A stretch of DNA of 64,000 nucleotides from Chryseobacterium phosphatilyticum (GTDB taxonomy: Bacteria; Bacteroidota; Bacteroidia; Flavobacteriales; Weeksellaceae). The stretch is taken from positions 1 to 64,000 of the forward strand of contig NZ_PPED02000002.1 in assembly GCF_002899825.2 (NCBI RefSeq), in the 5' to 3' direction. The notes under the pieces were generated by a model. The model saw only the letters and a program-made list of their open reading frames with translations, was not told where the DNA came from and searched no databases. This document shows positions 44,130-52,355 of the stretch, piece by piece. Every line of letters starts with the position of its first letter. Position 1 is the first letter of the stretch. Made by a program: the position numbers and the translations under genes.

Positions 44130-45992
44130 CTAATCATTAAGTAAGGAACGATAGTTGGAAATATGCAAAAAACCTTCTTCTTTAATACTTACTTTTAATT
44201 GATGCTTAGTGGCTATATCATATATTTCTCTAGGTTGTAAACTACCTTTTTCACTAAGTATTTTACTCATGGTTTTTAATAAATCAAAATGAAGAATAAG
44301 GTCTTCTCTGGTCTTTCGGGCAAGTTGTTGCATTAAATTTTCAATGCTTTCGTCAGTGATATGCTGCTGCATTCTGTGGGCATAGTCTTCAAGATTATAG
44401 GTAGTTTGAAAAACATCTTCAAAGCCATATTTTCGGATATAGTCTATAGCAAGTGCGGTGGCTTGTTCACGGTCATGGCTTCTCCCGATGCTGGCATGTT
44501 TTTCACCAAATATAATCTCTTCGGCAATTCCTCCTGCCAGGTAAATTTTGATTCTGTCCAGGATACTTTCTTTAGTGTCGTGGATTTGGTGTGGAAATGT
44601 AAATCCCGCTGCATAGCTGCTGGCTACTTTACTTTTAAGCTGTAAGGGAACAAAACCTGTGTACAGCATATATGAAACGGCATGGCCACATTCATGAACA
44701 CTGATGTTGGCGACTGCATCCTCAAGGTTAGATTGACGTATTTTATCAATCTTTCCGAGATAAGGAATTTCAATAACCCGGGTTCCGATTTTTCCTGAAA
44801 TGACTTTTTGAGTATCAGAATAATCAATTTCTATAGACAAGTCTTCATGAATAATTGCCTCAAAAAGGAACTTACTTAAGTTGGTATCCAGAATATCAAC
44901 AACACTACTGAATACAGGGCGAACTCCCTGTACAGGAAAGACACCATTTCTGTAAATAAGGTGATTGATATTCTTGGTTATTTTTAAGCTTACCCCAAAC
45001 TTTGTCTTTGTACTATGTTTCAGATTATTAATCTCCCTTTGGATAAGCTTTTCAAAGTCTTCTGTTTTTAATGAAAAATAAATCAAATGAATATTACCAA
45101 ATCGGGCGACCTGCTCGGGGCGGAATTTTCTGGATAAGGCATTCTTAATATCTACAACCGTTATTTTTTTAGTAAAAGCGTGATAGATATTGGCATCGAT
45201 ATCTGCTTCACTGGTTTCTTTAGACATTTGAAAAGCTTCATCTAAATTTCCACTGATGATGATCAGCATTTTGCTGTAATTCACAGGCTCGTAAATTTTC
45301 TTCTCTTTTTGTTTTTTACGGATCAACTTAATCATATCTTCCTCTTTCATGTCGATAATGCTCATCACATCATCTTCCATGCTGAGGTATTTTTTGAGCT
45401 CTTTTGCATCCCATAGATTAAGATAAGGATTTTCGTCCAGCCCTGTTTCACCACCTAATTTGCGTCTGTCATTCTCCTTTTTACGTAAAAGATAAGAGAA
45501 AAGATAATGTTCAAGATCCTCTCGTTCCCGCTTGCTTAAACGTCCGTCACTCAAAAGTTCCCAGAAGTCTGTGAACTTGGTCTGAGGAACCGGAAGACCA
45601 TCAGGATCAATAGTATTAAAACGTTGAATTTCATCAAAAAGAACAATACTGGGTTTTTCGTCACTCAGGCCATTGCTTTGGAATATGTCTGCAACACTTT
45701 TGCTCCAGGAAGTTTCATCTGTATTACTGAGTTCAATTTCTACAAAACGATTTTGAAACTCGAGAAAACGAACCAGTTTTCTTACCAGATCTGTCTTTCC
45801 TACACCTGTCATTCCCCATAGATTGATCACAACCGGACGTGTCAGGATCTCAGGCATAAGATACCAAATCTGAGTGTATTCCATAATATCATCAATGATC
45901 TTATCAATCCCGATGAATTCCTTCTTCAGAAAGGTTTTGCAATCATCCAGTTTCTTCTTTTTCTTCTTGATTTCTTCTTTGTTAATAATCAT
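44130..45992 (-). CDS. AAA+ ATPase fused to an FtsH-type M41 peptidase domain
   Basis: 620 residues from the ATG at 45992; a GTG at 46007 would add five. Counting from that GTG: Walker A GMTGVGKT 65-72, Walker B IVLFDE 121-126, a basic insertion (about 165-235), and the M41 zinc motif HECGH at 438-442, followed by YLAGGIAEEIIFGE. The ATPase part resembles Clp-type modules more than FtsH, and there is no N-terminal membrane segment, unlike FtsH (about 640). The gene begins 14 bases after the DUF4407 membrane protein stop, which could supply membrane anchoring. Probably a regulated protease; substrate unknown. Confidence 0.85.
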   Translation of the reverse strand: MIINKEEIKKKKKKLDDCKTFLKKEFIGIDKIIDDIMEYTQIWYLMPEILTRPVVINLWGMTGVGKTDLVRKLVRFLEFQNRFVEIELSNTDETSWSKSVADIFQSNGLSDEKPSIVLFDEIQRFNTIDPDGLPVPQTKFTDFWELLSDGRLSKREREDLEHYLFSYLLRKKENDRRKLGGETGLDENPYLNLWDAKELKKYLSMEDDVMSIIDMKEEDMIKLIRKKQKEKKIYEPVNYSKMLIIISGNLDEAFQMSKETSEADIDANIYHAFTKKITVVDIKNALSRKFRPEQVARFGNIHLIYFSLKTEDFEKLIQREINNLKHSTKTKFGVSLKITKNINHLIYRNGVFPVQGVRPVFSSVVDILDTNLSKFLFEAIIHEDLSIEIDYSDTQKVISGKIGTRVIEIPYLGKIDKIRQSNLEDAVANISVHECGHAVSYMLYTGFVPLQLKSKVASSYAAGFTFPHQIHDTKESILDRIKIYLAGGIAEEIIFGEKHASIGRSHDREQATALAIDYIRKYGFEDVFQTTYNLEDYAHRMQQHITDESIENLMQQLARKTREDLILHFDLLKTMSKILSEKGSLQPREIYDIATKHQLKVSIKEEGFLHISNYRSLLND

Positions 45993-46006
45993 GTGTGAAA
46001 AATACA

Positions 46007-47077
46007 CTATTTTTTTAAATTATCTTTAAAATCTTCAATGCGGAAATCAGTTAACACATTTCCTTTTTCAATTTTTTCTTTAGAATATAACCTGAAATCG
46101 TTTTCTGTTTTTTCAAGGAGATAGTCATAAGGTCCCACATGAGAAATCAGTTTTACCAAAACAGGGGAAATCTCCAGACAAATAAATAGTCCCATGATAA
46201 ATGCAGCTGCCAGACCTATGATTGCCGAATTTTTGCCAAGCTCATCCAAAGCCTGGAGCCTTGCAGCAAATCCATTAAACTTATCTTCAAAAGTTTCTGT
46301 AGATTTTCTTTCTGTTTCCAGGTTGGTGTATACCTTAGAAATTTCTTTATCCAGATAGTCCAATCGGGGGGCAGATTCTTTTCTGAAGTTCTCAAGATCC
46401 TGTCTTCGTTGTTCTTTTAATTCCTGTTTACGTTTAGCATTCGAGCCGAATCCTTCCTTACCACTGGTTAATCCTGACTGCTTCCCAAGGATTTCCTTTT
46501 CAAGTTCTACAGAAGCAGAGTCGTAGGCCATCTGGTACTGGGCAATCTTTTCAGATATTTGTTTTTTTTCTGTTTCAAACGGTCCGCTTTGTTGGAGAAT
46601 TCTTCCGTTCATCTCACCCTGAAGTTGTTTTTTATTCCTTTGAATGATCGTATTCAATTGTTTGTTGACTTCTTTTTCAAATATCTTAAGCTCCAGAGGT
46701 TTAGAAATAATAATTCCTAAAAATGTGGCCAATACCAAACGGGGAATAGCCATCAGGATTTGATTCCACCATGTTCCGGTTTTTTTTATTGAAGAAACAA
46801 TATATCTGTCCAGATTAAAGATCATTAATCCCCAGAGGATTCCGAACCCGGTGGCTGCCCAAATATTATCAAATACGGTGTACATGGCATATCCTGCAGA
46901 AAGAGTTGCAAAAACTGCCGTAAAAAGTACAATTCCCCCAATCCCTGAAAATTTATTCCATTCGCTTGGTGTTTTTCGTAAAATATGAATGTTTCCTCCG
47001 GAACATACCATCAGAAACTTCTGGAACCAGTTTATTTTATGATTCGTTTGATTTATAGTTTGTTGGTTTGTTTTCAT
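46007..47077 (-). CDS. DUF4407 membrane protein
   Basis: 356 residues from the ATG at 47077; the upstream ATG at 47104 is rejected because the -7 element overlaps it. NWFQKFLMVCSGGNIHILRK opens the DUF4407 pattern. Two membrane segments lie at about 40-85, one near 105-125, then a long coiled-coil stretch (about 135-280, with KQELKEQRRQDLENFRKE) and a last membrane segment near 285-305 (SAIIGLAAAFIMGLFICLEI). It ends just before the AAA+/M41 protease gene. Role unknown; it may be the membrane partner of that protease. Confidence 0.88.
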   Translation of the reverse strand: MKTNQQTINQTNHKINWFQKFLMVCSGGNIHILRKTPSEWNKFSGIGGIVLFTAVFATLSAGYAMYTVFDNIWAATGFGILWGLMIFNLDRYIVSSIKKTGTWWNQILMAIPRLVLATFLGIIISKPLELKIFEKEVNKQLNTIIQRNKKQLQGEMNGRILQQSGPFETEKKQISEKIAQYQMAYDSASVELEKEILGKQSGLTSGKEGFGSNAKRKQELKEQRRQDLENFRKESAPRLDYLDKEISKVYTNLETERKSTETFEDKFNGFAARLQALDELGKNSAIIGLAAAFIMGLFICLEISPVLVKLISHVGPYDYLLEKTENDFRLYSKEKIEKGNVLTDFRIEDFKDNLKK

Positions 47078-47092
47078 AATTGAAAATTTATA

Positions 47093-47100
47093 CAAAGGTA
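47093..47100 (-). promoter_or_regulatory. -7 element of DUF4407-protease operon
   Basis: Minus-strand TACCTTTG is a perfect TAnnTTTG. It lies 16 bases before the ATG at 47077 and overlaps the end of the upstream ATG context. A TTG near 47117-47119 could serve as a weak -33. Confidence 0.6.
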
Positions 47101-47236
47101 GCATTAAAAATCATACCAATGTAAAAGATAGTAATATGTTTTACCAAGTAACTATATTGATGAGTTTAATCAACTGTGTAAAATGTTGTTTAAACTAAAG
47201 CAAATCATTAAAAAATCAAAAAAAAATATATTTTTC

Positions 47237-47268
47237 TTTGATGATCTGATTGCAAAATAATACTTTTG
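47237..47268 (+). promoter_or_regulatory. Promoter of second M43 protease gene
   Basis: TTTG at 47237-47240 and TACTTTTG at 47261-47268 with a 20-base spacer. The protease ATG is 30 bases downstream. Confidence 0.8.
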
Positions 47269-47297
47269 CTGAATTCTAATTAAAAAAAATATTAAAA

Positions 47298-49220
47298 ATG
47301 AAAAGAATTACTACTGTTTTAGGAGTTTTACTATGTATTAATGCTTTTTCTCAGGTTCAGGAACGTTACTGTGGTTTTGATGAAGACTTAAGAAGTATGG
47401 ACGCAAGATTCCCTGAGTTGAAGAAAAGAAGAGAAGAAGTAGAACAAAAATTGAGAAATATTGATAAGCAGTCTTATCTGAATAAAGTAGGCGGGGGAAC
47501 TTCCTGGAACGGATTATATGCCGGTCAGGTGTACGAAATACCGGTAGTTGTACATGTTATTGAATCCAACGCTACAGCTAATGCCAATTTGAAATTAACC
47601 GATCAGCAGATTAAAGATTGGATTGACAGGGCTAATAAAATGTATGCAACGACTTATGGAAACGGATTTTATCCGGAAGGCCCCGGGGTTGATGGGGGAA
47701 ATGTTGTTCCCTTTAAGCTCGTGCTGGCAAAAAGAAATCCACAATGTACTGCCACTACAGGTATTGTGAGATATAATGGAAGTACTCTTACTTCTTATGA
47801 TACAAGTGGGGTAAAACAGGGAGCAAGTGGAAGCGGTGCAAGTGATGCTGATATTAAAACATTAGCACCCCATTGGCCGGAAACTTCATATTTTAATATT
47901 TACGTTGTTATTGGATTTAATGGTCAGCAACAAAGTTCAGGTGGATTGATGGGATACGCAAGATTTCCGGAGACCTATGATTATTTTTATGAAAGTTTCA
48001 TGAAAGTGGCAACGATTACCAATCAGAATGACACCACGCTTACCCATGAGTTAGGACATTCATTTGGATTATATCATACTTTTCAGGGAGGAAATTATGC
48101 TGCTCAGAGTGGAACGACGGGATATTGCCCACCAGCGCAGACCGATTGTACTGTAGATAATGATAAGGTTTGTGATACAGAAGTGTCCGGTGCTGCTTAT
48201 TATCAGTTCCCGGCACCGTCAAATTCGGCTATCAATCCATGTACAGGGGTCAATTATCAGGGAGTTCAGTATAATATTATGAACTATTCCAATACAAACA
48301 GAAAATTCACAGCAGGGCAAAGAGACAGAGCCATTATGCTGATGATGGAATACAGAAAGAATTTGCTAAACTCTACAGCCGGTCAGGATCCGTCTGTGGT
48401 AGTACCATCTCCTGTTACTATTGCAGCCTCACAATGTAATCCGACAGGAACTGCGCATCCTACCAATAATAATTTTGCCATCGGACCAACAAAAGTTCAG
48501 TTTGGAGGAATTGCCAGTATGACAAACGGATATGACTCAGATGAACCGGCTCCGAAATTTTATGAAGATTATGCTGCGGCGACTTGTATAAGACCTGCTT
48601 ATTATACTGACATTCCGATGAATACCAGTACAGATCTGAAAGTATATCTTGAAAACGGGTTTTCACAGGCTGAAAAATTCAAAACAAAAGTTTGGATAGA
48701 TTACAATAACAACGGATCTTTTGAAGAAGCTGAGTTGGTAATCAATAATACTTCAGCGACCGCCATGGCATCGGGAGCAGGAACTACTGTCACTGCTGCT
48801 ATTACGCCTCCTGCCGGGGCTGTTACTGATACTTACCTAAGAATGAGAGTTGCTGTAGATGCTGCTACATATGGTGGTACAACTCTTCCCGACATTACTC
48901 CTTGCTCTCAATTGCAATATGGACAAATGGAAGATTATGCTGTAAAACTTGTTGGTTCTTTGGGGACTTCAGATAGTAAAAACAATGCTGCAGAGTCAAA
49001 ATTAGTATACCTTAAATCTGAGAATAAACTAAAATTGGGCGGAAATAAAAATGAGATATTTGGAGATTACCAAATCTATGACCTGAGTGGTAAGCTCATC
49101 CAAAAAGGAAATTCGAAAACAAATGAAGTTCAGATAGAAAGAGAGCTTCCTAAGGGAGCATTTATTATCAATTACTCTGATAAAACTAAAAAAGAATCCA
49201 AGAAATTCTTAAATAACTAA
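47298..49220 (+). CDS. Secreted M43 metalloprotease with GEVED domain and atypical C-terminus
   Basis: 640-residue secreted zinc protease paralogous to the 40526-42409 protein. Signal peptide 1-18. YEIPVVVHVIESNA matches the pre-catalytic region. The zinc motif is HELGHSFGLYH at 250-260. The GEVED-type region includes VWIDYNNNGSFEEAELV and GQMEDYAVKLV. The final 75 residues (YQIYDLSGKLIQKGNS, ELPKGAFIINYSDK, ending KKFLNN) align with a T9SS type A sorting domain but lack its usual YPNP opening. Own promoter and terminator. Confidence 0.94.
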   Translation: MKRITTVLGVLLCINAFSQVQERYCGFDEDLRSMDARFPELKKRREEVEQKLRNIDKQSYLNKVGGGTSWNGLYAGQVYEIPVVVHVIESNATANANLKLTDQQIKDWIDRANKMYATTYGNGFYPEGPGVDGGNVVPFKLVLAKRNPQCTATTGIVRYNGSTLTSYDTSGVKQGASGSGASDADIKTLAPHWPETSYFNIYVVIGFNGQQQSSGGLMGYARFPETYDYFYESFMKVATITNQNDTTLTHELGHSFGLYHTFQGGNYAAQSGTTGYCPPAQTDCTVDNDKVCDTEVSGAAYYQFPAPSNSAINPCTGVNYQGVQYNIMNYSNTNRKFTAGQRDRAIMLMMEYRKNLLNSTAGQDPSVVVPSPVTIAASQCNPTGTAHPTNNNFAIGPTKVQFGGIASMTNGYDSDEPAPKFYEDYAAATCIRPAYYTDIPMNTSTDLKVYLENGFSQAEKFKTKVWIDYNNNGSFEEAELVINNTSATAMASGAGTTVTAAITPPAGAVTDTYLRMRVAVDAATYGGTTLPDITPCSQLQYGQMEDYAVKLVGSLGTSDSKNNAAESKLVYLKSENKLKLGGNKNEIFGDYQIYDLSGKLIQKGNSKTNEVQIERELPKGAFIINYSDKTKKESKKFLNN

Positions 49221-49225
49221 AATTT

Positions 49226-49251
49226 GAAAGCCCTTGAAAAAGGGCTTTTTT
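49226..49251. terminator. Terminator between protease and ruvC
   Basis: AAGCCCTT pairs with AAGGGCTT around GAAA; followed by TTTTTTT. It lies between convergent genes. Confidence 0.88.
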
Positions 49252-49805
49252 TATTTTAACCGATCAGGATTTTGTTTCAGGAAACTTTCCCAACCGGAAT
49301 AAGATTTTGTATCAGTGATCGTTCCGGAATTAAAGTGATGACATACTGCAACAGCAAGCCCATCGGATGCATCTAAATATTTTGTTGGGAACTCTTTTAG
49401 ATTGAGGAGGTTTTGGAGCATTCCTGCCACCTGTTCCTTACTGGCATTACCATTGCCGGTGATTGCCATTTTGATTTTTTTCGGAGAATATTCTGTGATG
49501 GGAATATTTCTGTAAAGGCTGGCGGCCATTGCTACCCCCTGGGCACGTCCCAGTTTCAACATACTTTGTACATTCTTACCAAAGAAAGGAGCTTCTAATG
49601 CTACCTCATCAGGATGGAACTCATCTATAAGTGATAGTGTTCTTTCAAAAATATACTTGAGTTTTGTTTCATGGTTAGGATACTTCTTTAATATAAGTTC
49701 ATGAATGGATACCATCTCCATTTTACCTCTTTTAACGGAAATAATACCAAATCCCATGATGGTGGTGCCTGGGTCAATACCTAAAATTATTTTCTCTGAA
49801 ATCAT
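49251..49805 (-). CDS. ruvC: Holliday junction resolvase RuvC
   Basis: 184-residue endonuclease that cuts Holliday junctions with RuvAB. ILGIDPGTTIMGFGII carries the first catalytic Asp; EAPFFGKNVQSMLKLGRAQG is the second acidic site and DNA-binding loop; YLDASDGLAVAVCHHF carries the last two Asp residues. Length is close to the family norm (about 175-185). Single gene, divergent from the M64 operon. Confidence 0.97.
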   Translation of the reverse strand: MISEKIILGIDPGTTIMGFGIISVKRGKMEMVSIHELILKKYPNHETKLKYIFERTLSLIDEFHPDEVALEAPFFGKNVQSMLKLGRAQGVAMAASLYRNIPITEYSPKKIKMAITGNGNASKEQVAGMLQNLLNLKEFPTKYLDASDGLAVAVCHHFNSGTITDTKSYSGWESFLKQNPDRLK

Positions 49806-49907
49806 TGCTGCAAAGATAGGTTTTTCTAAATCTTTTTTAATAATGAAAAAAAATCAAAGAATGGTGATTTGTGTTGAAATCTTTCTTAATTTTAATAAAA
49901 AATGATC

Positions 49908-50399
49908 ATGAAAAATTTAATTAATGTATTAAGTGTTCCCATCTTTCTGTTTTGTAGTTTTCAGAAAGAGAGTGAATTAACTCAAAATGAGCGGGTGGCC
50001 ATAGAAAACAGCGTATACAAAGGAGATCGGATTATGTATTTGTTTTTTAAGGCAGATAAAGACCGGTTCGGAAGTGAAAAAATTGTTCTGCAGGAAAGCA
50101 AAATTCTGAACGGAAGACTGAAAGTTACTCCTTCCTTTAACAGAGATGAAGTCCAAAAAGGAGATTTTATTGTAACTGTTGAGGAAGCAGGTGGAAAAGA
50201 AATTTCCAAACAACTTATCAAAGACCCTTTACATCCTGAGCTGGAAGTGTACGAGAAGGAAGGTATTTCCAGGCAAAAAGCTTCGCTTCCGAATGCTGAA
50301 TTCAGTATCAGGTTTGCTTATTCTGAAAATATCCAATCTGTAAAAATTGAAAAAGTTGCAGAAGACGGTGTACAATTATTATTCACTCAAAAACTATAA
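49908..50399 (+). CDS. Small exported protein of unknown function, partner of M64 peptidase
   Basis: About 163 residues from the ATG at 49908 (another ATG lies 6 bases upstream). The hydrophobic start LINVLSVPIFLFCSF is a signal peptide and may be a lipoprotein signal around the Cys. The mature part is beta-rich (GDRIMYLFFKAD, GDFIVTVEEAGG, SIRFAYSENIQSVKIEKV). The M64 peptidase gene starts 2 bases after its stop, so they are coupled. It could be an inhibitor or chaperone of that peptidase, purely by position. Confidence 0.8.
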   Translation: MKNLINVLSVPIFLFCSFQKESELTQNERVAIENSVYKGDRIMYLFFKADKDRFGSEKIVLQESKILNGRLKVTPSFNRDEVQKGDFIVTVEEAGGKEISKQLIKDPLHPELEVYEKEGISRQKASLPNAEFSIRFAYSENIQSVKIEKVAEDGVQLLFTQKL

Positions 50400-50401
50400 T
50401 C

Positions 50402-51763
50402 ATGAAAAAAATTTTATTATCCATTCTTATCGGTAGCAACTGCTTCGCACAGGTATTTGACAAAGTTTCTCTTTTACAAAGTGGTGCGAATGATAAAAGG
50501 ATCATTATTGCTGTTTTAGGAGATGGCTTTACAAGTGCACAACAAGCATCTTTTGTTTCGTCAGCTCAGTCAACGGTTAATTATCTTTTTACAAAAACGC
50601 CTTACAAAGAATATAAAAATTATTTTAATGCTTATGCGGTTAAAGTGATTTCTACTCAATCCGGAGTGAAGCATCCGGGGACAGCTACAGATGTTACAGA
50701 GCCTGTAATACCGGTTTCTAATCCCACTAATTATCTCGGGTCGAGTTTTGATACTGGCGTTCACAGATGTATTTACAGCAGTACAACAAATAAAGTAGGG
50801 CAAGTATTAGCGGCTAATGTTCCGGATTATGACATTACCTATGTTCTGGGAAATTCTACTGAATATGGAGGTTGTGGTGGTGCATATGCCTTTGCCTCTC
50901 TTAATAGTTCTTCCAATGAAATTGTAGTGCATGAGCTGGGACATTCTTTTGGAAAACTGGCCGATGAATATTGGTTCGCGGGTTCCGGGGAATCTCCCAA
51001 TAAGACACAGAACTCTAATACTGCCACTGTAAAATGGAAAAACTGGGTTGGAGTAAACAGTGTTGGAGTATATCCTTACACGGAAAGCCCCAGCTGGTTC
51101 AGACCACATCAGAGCTGTGAGATGAGATATCTTAATCAACAGTTTTGTTCAGTTTGTAAAGAAGCTATTGTGGAGAAAATTCATTCCTTAGTTTCTCCGG
51201 TAGATTCTTATACTCCGGCTAATAATGCAACATTAAATGCCAATTCCAATATCACTTTTACCGTGAATGAAATTCTCCCCAATCCCAATACGCTTGTTAA
51301 TTCATGGAAACTGAACGGAACCGCTCTGAGCGCAACGGCTAATACCATAACGATCACTCCCGGTCAGCTTAACAGTGGAAATAATACATTGCTTTTTTCG
51401 GTAACAGATAACAGCCCTCTGTTAAAAGTAAATAATCACAGTACGCTACACTTTACCAATATTAGCTGGACGCTTAATAAATCAGGGCTTAAAGTTTCTA
51501 AAGTTGTTGCCAGAGAAAAAGGATTCAGTATTTACCCTAATCCTACAGACGGGGTATTTTATATCAGAGGAAAACAGGATTTTTCAAAAAATATCAAAAT
51601 TGAAATTTATGATGCTTCTGGTAGACTGATTCCCGCAAGGTCTGAGTTAAAGGATTCTTCCACTTTATGGGTCGATATCAAAAGTGCTTCCTCAGGTTCG
51701 TATATACTGAATGTTGTAGAGGATGATCAACCGATTATTTCGCAGAAAATCATAAAGGAATAA
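50402..51763 (+). CDS. Secreted M64-family metallopeptidase with T9SS sorting domain
   Basis: 453-residue zinc peptidase of the IgA-peptidase M64 type. Signal peptide 1-15 (ending CFAQ). IIIAVLGDGFTSAQQASFV starts the catalytic domain, and the zinc motif HELGHSFGKLADEY is at 177-190. A C-terminal Ig-like or Fn3-like stretch (about 265-360) precedes a T9SS type A sorting domain (FSIYPNPTDGVFYIRG, IYDASGRLIP, ending SQKIIKE). Likely secreted and host- or environmental-protein degrading. Terminator follows. Confidence 0.94.
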   Translation: MKKILLSILIGSNCFAQVFDKVSLLQSGANDKRIIIAVLGDGFTSAQQASFVSSAQSTVNYLFTKTPYKEYKNYFNAYAVKVISTQSGVKHPGTATDVTEPVIPVSNPTNYLGSSFDTGVHRCIYSSTTNKVGQVLAANVPDYDITYVLGNSTEYGGCGGAYAFASLNSSSNEIVVHELGHSFGKLADEYWFAGSGESPNKTQNSNTATVKWKNWVGVNSVGVYPYTESPSWFRPHQSCEMRYLNQQFCSVCKEAIVEKIHSLVSPVDSYTPANNATLNANSNITFTVNEILPNPNTLVNSWKLNGTALSATANTITITPGQLNSGNNTLLFSVTDNSPLLKVNNHSTLHFTNISWTLNKSGLKVSKVVAREKGFSIYPNPTDGVFYIRGKQDFSKNIKIEIYDASGRLIPARSELKDSSTLWVDIKSASSGSYILNVVEDDQPIISQKIIKE

Positions 51764-51774
51764 ATTTTATTTAG

Positions 51775-51800
51775 AATCGGCTCATAAGGCCGATTTTTTT
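51775..51800. terminator. Terminator between M64 peptidase and ligase-like gene
   Basis: AATCGGC pairs with GCCGATT around a 7-base loop, followed by TTTTTTT. Confidence 0.8.
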
Positions 51801-52327
51801 TAATTAGCTCCTAATTTCTTTTCCGCAATAGGAACCCACCTTCCCTCATGTCGCAGCAATAAAATTTTATCAACTAAGAATTTAGTTTGATATTCCTGTT
51901 CTTTATATTTTTCCCAGGCTTTGAGATAATTTTCCCAGGTCAAATCTCTATATCCTACCGTCATATGGGGCGTGAAAGAATATTTTGCAAAATTAAACTG
52001 TTGCTTTACGCTGTGATAAAGCTCTGTCAAATGTATACTTTCTTCTGGTTGAATAAATAGTACGGGACTTTTAGGATTGGGAAAACTTCCAAAGCCATTC
52101 AGTTCAATATCAAAAGGATCCATTGCGGTATTGATTTTCTGAAAAGCAATGTGAATATCACTCTCCAGCTCAACTTCTCGTGAGAAGGGAGGAAAAAGTG
52201 TAATATGTGCCTCATTTTTTAAAGCCTTTGAATTATCATAATAAATTGCCAGATCCCTTTTGAAAACCTTGACTTCTTCTATGATTTCCTTTGGGGGATA
52301 AATGGCAATAAAATATAATTTTTTCAT
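51800..52327 (-). CDS. 2H phosphoesterase (2'-5' RNA ligase family)
   Basis: 175-residue cytoplasmic protein with the two HxT motifs of the 2H superfamily: HITLFPPF (about 42-49) and HMTVGYRDL (about 120-128). Length matches LigT/YjcG-type members. Probable RNA or cyclic-nucleotide phosphoesterase; actual substrate unknown. It lies 28 bases downstream of the serine hydrolase gene and may be cotranscribed. Confidence 0.88.
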   Translation of the reverse strand: MKKLYFIAIYPPKEIIEEVKVFKRDLAIYYDNSKALKNEAHITLFPPFSREVELESDIHIAFQKINTAMDPFDIELNGFGSFPNPKSPVLFIQPEESIHLTELYHSVKQQFNFAKYSFTPHMTVGYRDLTWENYLKAWEKYKEQEYQTKFLVDKILLLRHEGRWVPIAEKKLGAN

Positions 52328-52355
52328 GCTTTTTAAATGATCAGCGTAAAGGTAC

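Noticed and set aside
44130..45992. Housekeeping FtsH
   Set aside because: No N-terminal membrane segments; the ATPase module differs and has a long basic insertion. FtsH is expected elsewhere.
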